A stretch of 64,000 nt of DNA from Streptoalloteichus hindustanus (GTDB lineage Bacteria; Actinomycetota; Actinomycetes; Mycobacteriales; Pseudonocardiaceae): NCBI RefSeq assembly GCF_900129375.1, contig NZ_FQVN01000012.1:62001-126000 (forward strand), written 5' to 3'. The notes beneath the pieces were generated by a model that was not told where the DNA came from, ran no database searches, and saw only the letters and a program-made list of their open reading frames with translations. A program made the position numbers and the translations under genes. Positions 10,049-18,557 of this stretch are shown in pieces. How positions within the stretch are numbered: position 1 is the stretch's first letter; every line of letters starts with the position of its first letter.

Positions 10049-11298
10049 CGCGGTCCCTCCTGGCTGGGTGCTGGGGACGGGCCGCCGGTCGGGGTGGCGA
10101 CCCTGGGCTGTCCCGGGTTGGCCGCGGCGAGCTGGAGCGAGTCCACCCGCCGCACCTCGAAGCGCGTGCCGTAGAGCTGGGTGAAGGCGGAGAACCGCCC
10201 GTAGCCGTCGGTGCCGACGAGGCGGGTCTGGAGATCCTCGGGCGACCCGATCGCCTCCAGCACGTACGGGTGCCGGATGGGCCGGTTGTCGACCAGGATC
10301 GCGCCGCCGGCCTGCCGCACGGTGGCCCTCGGCTGCAGGCGAACGCCGCCGACCGCGACCGCCTCCGCCCCGGCCGCCCACAACGAGTTGACCAGGACCT
10401 GGAGGTCGCGGTCCAGCACGTTCTGCCGGCGCGTGCCGCCCTGGCCGGCCGGCTCCTCGACGGTGATCCGCAGGCCGGGGCCGGTCACCGGCACGGCGGC
10501 GGCCGCGCGCTCCAGCTCGCCGAGCTGGTCCAGCGCGGCCCGGCCGCCGGCGTCCCCGGCCAGCGCCGACTCCCTGGCCCGGTCGACCTCCCTGGCCAGC
10601 GCGCCCGCGCGGCGGGCCAGCTCGTCGGTGTCGCCCCTGGCCGAGCGGACGTCGTCGGCGAGGCTGCGTTGCGCCTCCTCGGACCCGGGCTGCCGGTCGG
10701 CGGCGTCCAGCGCGGCCACCGCGAAGAGCACGCCCACCAGCGCGGTGCCCACGACGAGCCACAGCCAGTGGGCGGGGCCGCCCGCCGGACGGCCACCGCG
10801 GCGCCGGGCGGCCTCCTCGTACCCGGGGTCGAGCCGCTGCACGAACAGGCCGCGCAGGAGCGACGCCGCGAAGTCCATCGGGCGGGCCGGCGCGGGGGAC
10901 GCGGACGGCGGTTCCGGCTCCGGCCAGGCCGGGTTGGCCTCACGCCACAGCGGGTGGGCGGCCTCGGCCGCGCCCGGCGCGGCGGGCGGGAGCGCATCGC
11001 CGCCGGTCCGCACGGTGGTGGCGTCAGCCCGCGCTCGGTCTGGCTCCTTCGACTCATCCGCCGGACGACGGTCGTCGGGGCGACCGGCCTTCGACGCCTC
11101 GCGATCCGACACCGACTCGACAACCTGCCGAGGGGCGTCGGCGCGGTCGGCCGCGGCCTCGCGCTCGGGCACACCCTCGGGCGCTGGCGCGGAAGCGGGC
11201 GGGGACACGGCCTCGGCCGACCGCGACTCGTCGGGAGTCCGGTCGTCGGGAGTCCGGCCGTCGGGGTTCCGCTCGTCGGGAGTCCGGTCGTCAGGCAC
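10045..11298 (-). CDS. DUF881 protein with long disordered N-terminal domain (Rv1823-like)
   Basis: 417 aa, longer than most family members because of a disordered N-terminal region of about 140 residues. That region starts with five pentads (PDDRT, PDERN, PDGRT, PDDRT, PDESR; residues 2-26) and continues Pro/Ala/Glu-rich. A TM helix at about 178-196, a coiled coil (about 205-260) and the extracytoplasmic DUF881 domain (about 265-395) follow. The GTG start overlaps the end of the phosphatidyltransferase gene by 8 nt. It is coupled downstream to sbp. Confidence 0.88.
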   Translation of the reverse strand: MPDDRTPDERNPDGRTPDDRTPDESRSAEAVSPPASAPAPEGVPEREAAADRADAPRQVVESVSDREASKAGRPDDRRPADESKEPDRARADATTVRTGGDALPPAAPGAAEAAHPLWREANPAWPEPEPPSASPAPARPMDFAASLLRGLFVQRLDPGYEEAARRRGGRPAGGPAHWLWLVVGTALVGVLFAVAALDAADRQPGSEEAQRSLADDVRSARGDTDELARRAGALAREVDRARESALAGDAGGRAALDQLGELERAAAAVPVTGPGLRITVEEPAGQGGTRRQNVLDRDLQVLVNSLWAAGAEAVAVGGVRLQPRATVRQAGGAILVDNRPIRHPYVLEAIGSPEDLQTRLVGTDGYGRFSAFTQLYGTRFEVRRVDSLQLAAANPGQPRVATPTGGPSPAPSQEGPR

Positions 11299-11953
11299 TG
11301 GCCGCCCCGGCGGTCCCGATCCGGTCGGCCCGCAGCCCCATCACCACCTGGACCACGTAGAGCAGGCCGGACCAGAGGAACAACGCGCCGCCCCAGGCCA
11401 CGAAGGCGTACGCGAACGGCCGGGCGATCTCGGCCGCCGTGGAGTCGCCCTGGGCCAGCAGCAGCAACGGGAACCCGTACATCAGGTTGAAGGTGGCCGC
11501 CTTGCCGATGTAGTTCACCTCGGGCGGCGCGTAGCCGGCCCTGCGCACCAGCAGCAGGGACACCGACACCGCCACGTCCCGCAGGACCAGCGCCGCGACC
11601 ACCCACCACGGCAGGATCTCGCGCACCAGGAAGGCGAACAGGGTGGCCAGCGTGTAGAGCCGGTCGACGGCGGGGTCGAGCAGGGCGCCGAGCCGGCTGT
11701 ACTGGTTGAGCAGCCGGGCCAGCTTGCCATCGAGCCAGTCGGTCAGGCCGCTGACCACCAGCACCACCAGGGCCAGCAGGTCGGCCTTCGGCCCGAGCAG
11801 CAGCCACAGGAAGAGCGGAACGCCGGCGAGCCGCAGGAAGCTCAGCAGGTTGGGGACCGTCAACACGCGGTCCTGCGCCACGTCGGCGACGACCCCGCGC
11901 GGGGTCTCCCCCCGCCCGGCCTGGTCGGGGCGCTGCGCCGAACCCTGCACCAC
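11291..11953 (-). CDS. pgsA: CDP-alcohol phosphatidyltransferase (PgsA2-like)
   Basis: 220-aa inner-membrane enzyme of phospholipid head-group transfer from CDP-diacylglycerol. The full catalytic motif D-x2-DG-x2-AR-x8-G-x3-D-x3-D is present (DWLDGKLAR through LLDPAVD, about residues 71-94). The predicted acceptor is glycerol-3-phosphate by analogy with Rv1822, but the motif does not settle this. About six TM helices. The GTG at 11953 follows GGGGAGGGG; longer in-frame readings start in low-quality Arg/Gly-rich sequence and are rejected. It heads the coupled DUF881-sbp-DUF881 set. Confidence 0.88.
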   Translation of the reverse strand: MVQGSAQRPDQAGRGETPRGVVADVAQDRVLTVPNLLSFLRLAGVPLFLWLLLGPKADLLALVVLVVSGLTDWLDGKLARLLNQYSRLGALLDPAVDRLYTLATLFAFLVREILPWWVVAALVLRDVAVSVSLLLVRRAGYAPPEVNYIGKAATFNLMYGFPLLLLAQGDSTAAEIARPFAYAFVAWGGALFLWSGLLYVVQVVMGLRADRIGTAGAASA

Positions 11954-12172
11954 GGTGAATCCCCTCCCCGCCGCCGCACGCCGCGAACCGACGCGGGGCG
12001 GCCTGCCACCCGTCTGGCGTCCCGTGTGGACAAGCCTGCCACACCGGGTCGGACGCGGGGATCTTCGGCTCACGCGGGAGCGCGGTCGGCCGCGTGGCGG
12101 CCCAGCAGACCGGCGGACCGGCGGCAACGTCGACGACCGGGAAAGCCGGAGAGGGAGGAGAAGGAAAAGCGC

Positions 12173-12213
12173 GGAGGTCGGGCGGGCGGTGTTCCCCCGC
12201 CCGCCCGACCTCC
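12173..12213 (-). terminator. Intrinsic terminator (17-bp perfect stem)
   Basis: Arms 12173-12189 and 12197-12213 are perfectly complementary over 17 bp with a 7-nt loop. On the minus strand the stem is followed within 4 nt by TTTTCC. It lies 2 bp after the stop of the small gene at 12216-12479 and ends its transcript. Confidence 0.85.
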
Positions 12214-12215
12214 GG

Positions 12216-12479
12216 TCAGCTGCGCTGGGTGCGGCTCCAGCCGCGGCGGAGCAGGTCGGCGTCGGTGAGGCTGAGCGGACGACCCCGGTCGTCGAGCCCG
12301 ACCCACCGGGTCCGGCCCTCGTCGCCCTCGCGGACGTAAGGGTGGCCTCCGCTCCACACGACGCTGTAGGGGGCGGTGGGCAACGGGGACGTCACCGCGG
12401 ACGCCACTGACGTGCTGGACGCCGTGGACGTCGCTGTGCCCGTGTCTTCCCCGGTTGCCGTGGCTGTCTCAACGCTCAT
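12216..12479 (-). CDS. Small hypothetical protein
   Basis: 87 aa, not recognised. The first 30 residues are Thr/Ser/Ala/Val-rich and low in complexity. The C-terminal 50 are compact and charged, with Trp at both ends of the block (VVWSGG, HPYVREGDEG, RTRWVGLDDRG, DLLRRGWS), which suggests a small beta-rich fold. GGAGGT lies about 12 nt before the ATG, and a strong terminator follows the stop, so the gene is a separate transcription unit and probably real. Confidence 0.7.
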   Translation of the reverse strand: MSVETATATGEDTGTATSTASSTSVASAVTSPLPTAPYSVVWSGGHPYVREGDEGRTRWVGLDDRGRPLSLTDADLLRRGWSRTQRS

Positions 12480-12728
12480 CTCTGACTGGCACCTCCATCA
12501 GGGGTGTCGGCCGACACAGTCACTCTGTTAGCCGAACACCCGCCGATTCTGCGGCCGAGGGGGCCGCCGCACCGGGAGAACGGCCGGAACGCGCGCCCAC
12601 CGGCGTCTTCGCCGCGCCGAGCTGCGTTCCGGCGACCCGTGCGCCGATCCGGGGCGGCGAACTGGTTTCCCGCGCACCGGTCTCACCACCGCCGGACTCG
12701 CCGTCGCGCCACCGCCCCGGGCCCGGTG

Positions 12729-13481
12729 TCACTCGACGAGCTCGTCGAGCATCCGCCGGGCCGCCTCCAGCTCCGCCTGCAACTGCTCCACCCGCGCCCG
12801 CTGCCGGTGCCGCGCGGCCTCCAGCACCGTCTCGATCGCGGAGGACACCTCGGGGTGTAGCGCCCGCGCCGCCTGCGCCACCGCGCCGGGGCCGACCGGG
12901 AGCGCGCGCACCGAGCGCTTCTTGCCCGTGACCACCTCGACGGTCCACTCCCCCTCCGGGGTCGAGGACAGCGTGACCACCACCGCCGGCGGCTCCGCCG
13001 GCCGGCGCCCGCCCCGGCGCGGCCGGGCCGCCTCGCCGGGGGCCGACGCCTCGGGCTGGGCCACCGGCGCCGACGGCGTGGCCGGCGGCGCCGGGGGCTC
13101 GGCGGTCGGCGTCGGCGCGGGGGCCGGCGCCGCCGCCGGGCGGACCGGCGCGGCCACGGCCGGCGCGCTGGTGGCCGCGGCGGCCACGCCGGGCGCGGCC
13201 CGCCCGGGCTTCGCGGGCTCGGCCGCGGCCCGCTTCCTCCGCTCCGGCTTGGTCATGGTCACCTCCGTCGGCGAGAACGACAGCGTGTCCTTGGAGCCGG
13301 TGGGCCGGACCTGGATGAAGTCGCCGTCGGCCGGGTCGCCGAGGTCGACCACCCGACCCGAGCGGCCGGCCTCCACGCCGACCGCGGCCGAGGTGAACCA
13401 CACCGTCGGGTGCTGACCGGCCCCCAGCTCGGCGCGCAGCTGGTCCAGCTCCTCCTGCGACAACGGACGGGGTCGGGGCAT
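12729..13481 (-). CDS. Hypothetical protein with Ala/Pro-rich linker (DUF6319-like)
   Basis: 250 aa. A structured N-terminal domain (about 1-85, PRPLSQEELDQLRAELGAG then beta-like VWFTSAAVGVEAG and FIQVRPTGSKDTLSF) is joined through a long Ala/Pro linker (about 95-160) to a C-terminal domain with VVVTLSSTPEGEWTVEV and a terminal coiled coil (about 210-250). No signal peptide or TM helix. GAGGAG precedes the ATG at 13481. It resembles an actinobacterial family of unknown function; the family name is from memory and not certain. Confidence 0.72.
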   Translation of the reverse strand: MPRPRPLSQEELDQLRAELGAGQHPTVWFTSAAVGVEAGRSGRVVDLGDPADGDFIQVRPTGSKDTLSFSPTEVTMTKPERRKRAAAEPAKPGRAAPGVAAAATSAPAVAAPVRPAAAPAPAPTPTAEPPAPPATPSAPVAQPEASAPGEAARPRRGGRRPAEPPAVVVTLSSTPEGEWTVEVVTGKKRSVRALPVGPGAVAQAARALHPEVSSAIETVLEAARHRQRARVEQLQAELEAARRMLDELVE

Positions 13482-13636
13482 GACGAACTCCTCGGCGCGA
13501 GCGTGATCAACGACGGCGTGCAGCCTGCCGCATCGCACCGACAGCCGACGAACCCGATACCGTCCCCCGTCACCCCCGACACCGGGTCGACGCCCCGGCG
13601 TCAACCCGTCGACACGGTCCCGACACCCCGCCCGGC

Positions 13637-13897
13637 TCAGTCGCCGGCCAGCGCCGCCCGGCCCGGCGCGGTGATCTCCGCGGGGACGAGCTGGCCGACC
13701 GGGGCCGACCGCACCGGGCGGATCAGCCCGGAGCGCACCAGGTCGGTGGCGGCGGTGTGGTCGCACCAGAACCCGTCGACGCGGAGATCCGGCGCGCAAC
13801 TGCAGGTCACCTCGGCGCGCCCGTCGGCCACGGCGCGCAGCAGGGCGAGGTGGCGGCGGTTCAGCCCGCTCGGGGCGGCGTAGCTCTGGCGGGACAT
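13637..13897 (-). CDS. Small winged-helix-like hypothetical protein
   Basis: 86 aa, function unknown. The layout LNRRHLALLRAVADG, then DHTAATDLVRSGLI, then a terminal strand pair suggests a small winged helix. Three cysteines lie in the middle (CSC and FWCDH). The ATG at 13897 follows AAGGAGC; an ATG ten codons upstream is poorer. Confidence 0.6.
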   Translation of the reverse strand: MSRQSYAAPSGLNRRHLALLRAVADGRAEVTCSCAPDLRVDGFWCDHTAATDLVRSGLIRPVRSAPVGQLVPAEITAPGRAALAGD

Positions 13898-14632
13898 CGT
13901 GACCAGCTCCTTCGGGACCGGCGACACCCGATGAGGAGCGGTCCTGCCAGCCCCAAGTACCCCGTGGGCGGTTCACCACCCGTTCGGCGGCCTGGTTGTC
14001 GGGGTCGTTCTCCCTGGTCATCGTTGGTCGACGACCACGGCCCGGCAAGTTGGAACCGGCGGGATGGCCCGACCCGGGCACGACGGGCCGCGATCAGCGG
14101 GCGGTCACCGCGCGCTTCGACGATCGTGGCGCCCGGTCGCTCCGGTCCCTTCCTTCCCGCTCCGCGAGTACCCCGCGGGACGGGGGTCAACCGAGCCGCC
14201 GCCCGCCGTCCACGAGAGCCGGAGGCCGTCGGCGCGCGCCGCGGCGTCGACATCGCACAGTGCACTGTGGTCGCCCGACCGGGATGTCCGCACCGCACGG
14301 GGAATGTGACCGCCGTCGTGTGAACCAGACCACTGTGGTGGCGAGGTTGGGGTGAACGATTCGCGACAGGAACGGGTTTCCACCACAGAGCGACAATGTT
14401 CACAGCGCGGTTCGATCACATCCGGGTGTTCGGGCCCCTCGACCAGGGGATAGGGTCGACCGGCCATCAGTGGCGAAGAAGGACGTCCGTCGCCGACGGG
14501 CGACGACAGGACTGCCCCCGGACCGGCCCGGGCCGCCCGTCGACGGACCCGCGCCCAGGGCGACACGGACGACTTCGGACGGCAGTGCCCGGACCAGGTT
14601 CAGACCACGCGGATCGAAACGGAGATCTCCCC
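13898..14632. other. Intergenic region with palindromes
   Basis: 735 bp without a supported gene. It holds a perfect 14-bp palindrome CACAGTGCACTGTG (14256-14269) and an 11-bp palindrome ACCACTGTGGT (14329-14339), both sharing the CACTGTG core. They may be operators for the gene that starts at 14633, but no regulator can be assigned. Confidence 0.4.
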
Positions 14633-15361
14633 ATGACGACGACCACGGGACCCATCGCGGCGGCGACCGGCGCCGAGGCTCGATGGTCTCCGTTGGCGGT
14701 CCTCGCCGACGCCGCCGCCCGCGGCGTGGCCGATGGCCAGACCGTCGCCGTGGTCCGCGGCTTCGACCGGGAGAGCCGGCGTCGCGCCCGCACCGTCCGC
14801 GACCACCTCGCCGGCGCCGGCGTGCGCGCGGTCGAGGCCACCCCGGCCCCGGACAGCTGGCCGCTGGGCGAGTCGTCGGCGGTGGGCGCGGTGGTGAACG
14901 TCGCCGGCTCCGGCTCGTGGGACGCCCACCGGATCGCCGCCCAGCTCGCCGCTCCGCTGTACGCGCTGGACGAGACCGGCGCCGACGGGGCCGAGCCCGG
15001 GATCACCGAGCGGCGGATGGACCTGATCGACGTCCGGGGCGAGCGCGGTGATCACGACATCGCGCTGTCGCACGTCACGCTGCTGCCGGAGGACCTCACC
15101 GAGGCCGAGCTGGCGGTCGTGGTGGACGGGACGCGGCACGTCGTGCGGGGCGCCCAGCTCCGCACCGGCCTGCACGAGCACCTGCTCCGGGCGCGGGTCG
15201 TCGGCGAGGGCGCCGAGCACGTCGCCGCCGAGCTGACCGTGGAGCCGGTGGCCGGCGTCTTCCGGCTGGTCCGCGACGGCCTGCCGGTGGACGAGCTGAC
15301 CGCGCCGGTGACCCTGGTCGCCCGGCCCGAGGCGCTGACCGTCCACCTGGTCCGCGCCTGA
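14633..15361 (+). CDS. Hypothetical protein
   Basis: 242 aa, no family recognised. Alternating alpha/beta pattern in the first half (LAVLADAAARGV, VAVVRGFDRESRRRARTVRDHL, VVNVAGSGSWDAHRIAAQLAAPLYAL) followed by a beta-rich second half ending in VTLVARPEALTVHLVRA. No signal peptide or membrane span. The ATG at 14633 follows GGAGATCTCC. A longer in-frame reading back to 14396 has no codon-bias support. The overall layout faintly recalls the lipid/diacylglycerol kinase fold, but the glycine-rich catalytic motif is not visible, so I do not assign it. Confidence 0.65.
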   Translation: MTTTTGPIAAATGAEARWSPLAVLADAAARGVADGQTVAVVRGFDRESRRRARTVRDHLAGAGVRAVEATPAPDSWPLGESSAVGAVVNVAGSGSWDAHRIAAQLAAPLYALDETGADGAEPGITERRMDLIDVRGERGDHDIALSHVTLLPEDLTEAELAVVVDGTRHVVRGAQLRTGLHEHLLRARVVGEGAEHVAAELTVEPVAGVFRLVRDGLPVDELTAPVTLVARPEALTVHLVRA

Positions 15362-15469
15362 CGGTCCGCACCTGACCCGGGGCGGCGCTGCCCCATCCCG
15401 GGGACACCGACACCGGAACCTGGCACCGGGAGCGCTTGTCGCCAGGAATATGCAGTAGGTTCTCCCGAC

Positions 15470-16249
15470 GTGACGACCGCGACCTCCCCGGGCTCCTGGC
15501 TGGACCCGGACCGGGCCCGCGCGTGGGTGCGCCGGTGGGACCGCCAGCAGGAGCGCTACATCGCGGACCGCGAGGAGCGGTTCCAGACCATCGTCGACGT
15601 CGTCGAGCACGTGACGCGGGCCGACGGCGAGCCCGTGGTCCTCGACCTCGGTTGCGGACCCGGCTCGCTGTCGGCCCGCGTGCGTGAGCGGCTCCCGCAC
15701 GCCCGGCTGCTCGGCGTCGACGCCGACCCGCTGCTGCTCGCCATGGCCAGGGCGGCCTACCCCGAGGTCGGCCGGTTCGTCGACGTCGACCTCACCGACG
15801 CCGACTGGTGGCAGGGCCTGGGCGTGGACCGGCCGCTGGACGCGGCGGTCTCCACGACCGCGTTGCACTGGCTGCCCGAGGACGCCCTCGCCCGGCTCTA
15901 CCGGGACCTCGCCGCGCGGCTGCGGCCCGGCGGCGTGTTCGTCAACGGCGACCACCTGTACGACGAGCAGCCGCTGGTCGGCGAGCTCGCCACGGCGGTC
16001 CGACAGCGCCGCGCGGAGCGCGTTGGCGTGCTGGACAACGAGGACTGGGCGGCGTGGTGGTCGGCCGTCGAGGAGGACGAGCGGCTGGCGGACCTGCTGG
16101 AGGAGCGTCGACGACGCGGCCTGGTCGGCGGGGACGGCAACCGGTTGAGCTGCGCGCGGCACGTGACGTTGTTGCGGGAGGCCGGTTTCCGCGCGGCCGC
16201 GCCCGTGTGGCAGGTCGGCGACGACTTCGTGCTCGCCGCCGTGCGCTGA
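15470..16249 (+). CDS. Class I SAM-dependent methyltransferase
   Basis: 259 aa. Rossmann methyltransferase with motif I VLDLGCGPGSLS (about residues 61-72), acidic motif II LLGVDAD (about 83-89), and post-motif WLPEDALARLYRDLAARLRPGG typical of trans-aconitate/small-molecule methyltransferases. GTG start at 15470. The substrate is unknown and the gene stands alone between a hypothetical gene and the cobalamin riboswitch. Confidence 0.85.
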   Translation: MTTATSPGSWLDPDRARAWVRRWDRQQERYIADREERFQTIVDVVEHVTRADGEPVVLDLGCGPGSLSARVRERLPHARLLGVDADPLLLAMARAAYPEVGRFVDVDLTDADWWQGLGVDRPLDAAVSTTALHWLPEDALARLYRDLAARLRPGGVFVNGDHLYDEQPLVGELATAVRQRRAERVGVLDNEDWAAWWSAVEEDERLADLLEERRRRGLVGGDGNRLSCARHVTLLREAGFRAAAPVWQVGDDFVLAAVR

Positions 16250-16368
16250 CGACCGTCCACTGAGGACAGTGGGGCCGGGCGCTTCCCGTGCCGTGTCCCC
16301 ACTTCCCGCCACAGCGTGTTCCCCGACCGTCCGACGGTCGGTAGCGTGCACCGAACCACAACAGAATC

Positions 16369-16469
16369 CGTGTCCCGTGGGGGAAGTCCGGTCCGAATCC
16401 GGCGCTGACCCGCAACGGTGGGTCGCACGAGCGAAGGCGTGCGACGAGCCCGAGTACCCGCGGGACACG
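16369..16469 (+). promoter_or_regulatory. Cobalamin riboswitch
   Basis: Closing stem CGTGTCCCG (16369-16377) with CGGGACACG (16461-16469) is perfect. Between the arms is the conserved core GGGGAAGTCCGGTCCGAATC, then GGCGCTGACCCGCAACGGT (the actinobacterial form of the B12 box), then AGCCCGAGTACCCG. The riboswitch precedes the ABC-uptake operon by about 150 nt; that stretch (16470-16621) is GC-rich with long inverted repeats and probably forms the expression platform. Known members repress corrinoid uptake genes when adenosylcobalamin is plentiful. Confidence 0.9.
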
Positions 16470-16621
16470 TGTCGCTCCACCACCCGTCGAGGTCTGCGGG
16501 ACGGAGCCCCGGGACGGCCACCGCCCCGTCGCCACGCCGCCGGACCCCCGGCACGGGTGGCCGGGGCGTGGACGGGCGATCCGAGGGCAGCCCGCCGGCC
16601 GTTCCCCGGAAGGCCCACCGC

Positions 16622-17752
16622 ATGGCGTCACCGCCCCTGGCCTCCTCGCCGCGGCGCGAGGAGCTGACCCCGCCCGAGCCCGGCGCGTCCGACCCAGGCG
16701 CGTCCGCGTCCCTGCCGCGACGGCGGTCCGTGCTGCCCCTGGTCCTCGCGCTGGCCGTGCTGACGCTCGGCTCGGTGGTGTGCGGTGTGGCGTTCGGCGC
16801 GGTGCAGGTGCCCTTCTCCGACGTGCTGCGCCTCCTGCGCGCGGCGTTCACCGGCGGGTTCATCGAGCCGGCCGACCTGCCGCGGTACCAGATCGTCTGG
16901 CAGATCCGGCTGCCGAGGGTGCTGCTCGCGGTGGTGGTCGGCGCGGGGCTGAGCGCGGTCGGGGTGGCCAGCCAGGCGCTGGTGCGCAACGCGCTGGCCG
17001 ACCCGTTCGTGCTCGGGGTGTCCTCCGGCGCCGCGGTGGGCGCCACCGCCGTGATCACGATGGGCGTGTTCGCCTCGTTCGGCATCCACGCGGTGTCGGT
17101 CGCCGCCTTCCTCGGCGCGTTGCTCGCCACCGCCGTCGTCTACCTGGCGGCGCGGTCGCCCCGGGGGCTCACGCCGCTGCGGCTGGTGCTGACCGGGACG
17201 GCGATGGCCTACGGCTTCACGGCGATCAGCACGGTCCTGGTGTTCTTCGCCGCGCACGGGGAGGCCGCCCGGTCGGCGATGTTCTGGTCCTTCGGCAGCC
17301 TCGGCGGCGCGACCTGGGAGTCGCTGCCGGTGGCCGCCGCCGTGGTCGCGCTGGGCGTCGGCTACCTGCTCGCCTCGGCCCGTCGGCTGAACGCGCTGGC
17401 CATGGGCGACGAGACCGCCGCGACGCTCGGCGTGGACGCCACCCGGATGCGGCGCGAGCTGTTCGTGGTCTCGGCCGCGGTCACCGGGGTGCTGGTGGCG
17501 GTCAGCGGCGCGGTCGGGTTCGTCGGCCTGATGATGCCGCACCTGACGCGCATGCTCGTCGGGGCCGACCACCGCCGGGTGCTCGCGGTCGCCCCGCTGC
17601 TCGGCGGCTGCCTCCTGATCTGGGTCGACCTGGTCGCGCGGACGCTGGTGCCGCCGGAGGAGCTGCCGCTGGGCGTGCTCACCGCCGCGTTCGGCGTGCC
17701 GCTGTTCCTGGTGCTGATGCGGCGGCGCGGCTACGTGTTCGGGGGTCGGTGA
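16622..17752 (+). CDS. btuC: FecCD/BtuC-type ABC permease, corrinoid uptake (predicted)
   Basis: 376-aa inner-membrane permease of the BtuC/FecCD family. About ten TM helices; family signatures RLPRVLLAVVVGAGLSAVG, NALADPFVLGVSSGAAVG, and GFVGLMMPHLTRMLVGADHR (the loop that contacts the ATPase) are clear. The ATG at 16622 follows GGAAGG; the preceding in-frame stretch is the riboswitch expression platform. The stop overlaps the ATPase start by 1 nt. The family also takes up ferric siderophores; the cobalamin riboswitch is what points to corrinoids here. Confidence 0.88.
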   Translation: MASPPLASSPRREELTPPEPGASDPGASASLPRRRSVLPLVLALAVLTLGSVVCGVAFGAVQVPFSDVLRLLRAAFTGGFIEPADLPRYQIVWQIRLPRVLLAVVVGAGLSAVGVASQALVRNALADPFVLGVSSGAAVGATAVITMGVFASFGIHAVSVAAFLGALLATAVVYLAARSPRGLTPLRLVLTGTAMAYGFTAISTVLVFFAAHGEAARSAMFWSFGSLGGATWESLPVAAAVVALGVGYLLASARRLNALAMGDETAATLGVDATRMRRELFVVSAAVTGVLVAVSGAVGFVGLMMPHLTRMLVGADHRRVLAVAPLLGGCLLIWVDLVARTLVPPEELPLGVLTAAFGVPLFLVLMRRRGYVFGGR

Positions 17753-18525
17753 TGGACGTCGAGCTGACCGACGTGACGGTCACCGCGGCCGGTCGCCGCC
17801 TGATCAGCGACCTGCGGCTGCGCGTGCCGTCCGGCGCGGTCGTCGGGCTGGTCGGGCCCAACGGCAGCGGCAAGTCCACGACGTTGCGCTGCGTCTACCG
17901 CGCGCTGCGCCCGTCCGCGGGCCGGGTGCTGCTGGGCGGCGACGACGTGTTCGCGCTGAGCCTGCGGGACAGCGCCCGCCGGCTCGCCGCGCTCACCCAG
18001 GACAGCCACGTGGAGTTCGACTTCACCGTGGCCGAGGTGGTGACCATGGGCCGGTCGCCGCACAAGGGCCTGGTGGGCCCGGACACCGACCAGGACCGGG
18101 AGATCTGCGCGGAGGCGCTGCGCCGGGTCGGCGCGGCGCACCTGGCGGCCCGCAGCTTCCTGACGCTGTCCGGCGGCGAGCGGCAACGCGTGCTCATCGC
18201 CAGGGCGCTGGCCCAGCGGCCGGCGGTGCTCGTCCTCGACGAGCCGACGAACCACCTCGACATCCGGCACCAGTTGGAGGTGCTGGCGCTGGTCCGGCAG
18301 GCGGGCCTGACCGTGTTGGCCGCGCTGCACGACCTCAACCTCGCGGCGGCCGCCTGCGACCGCCTCTACGTGCTGGCCGAGGGCCGGGTGGTGGCCAGCG
18401 GAACCCCCGAGGAGGTCCTCACCCCCGAGGTCGTCGCCGAGGTGTTCGGCGTGCGCGCGCACGTCGTCGCGCACCCCACCTCGGGGGCGCCACAACTGAT
18501 CTTCGACGCCCCGCTCCCCCGGTGA
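17752..18525 (+). CDS. btuD: ABC transporter ATPase, corrinoid uptake (predicted)
   Basis: 257 aa. Walker A GPNGSGKST (about residues 37-45), signature LSGGERQR (about 139-146), Walker B VLVLDEPTNHLD (about 157-168), and switch His in ALHDLNLA. It powers the FecCD permease encoded upstream (1-nt overlap). The C-terminal region (VAEVFGVRAHVV) is typical of the FepC/BtuD group. Start ATG overlaps the permease TGA. Confidence 0.93.
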   Translation: MDVELTDVTVTAAGRRLISDLRLRVPSGAVVGLVGPNGSGKSTTLRCVYRALRPSAGRVLLGGDDVFALSLRDSARRLAALTQDSHVEFDFTVAEVVTMGRSPHKGLVGPDTDQDREICAEALRRVGAAHLAARSFLTLSGGERQRVLIARALAQRPAVLVLDEPTNHLDIRHQLEVLALVRQAGLTVLAALHDLNLAAAACDRLYVLAEGRVVASGTPEEVLTPEVVAEVFGVRAHVVAHPTSGAPQLIFDAPLPR

Positions 18526-18557
18526 GCTCCCCCGTCCCGTCCCCGAGAGGTGCCCGC

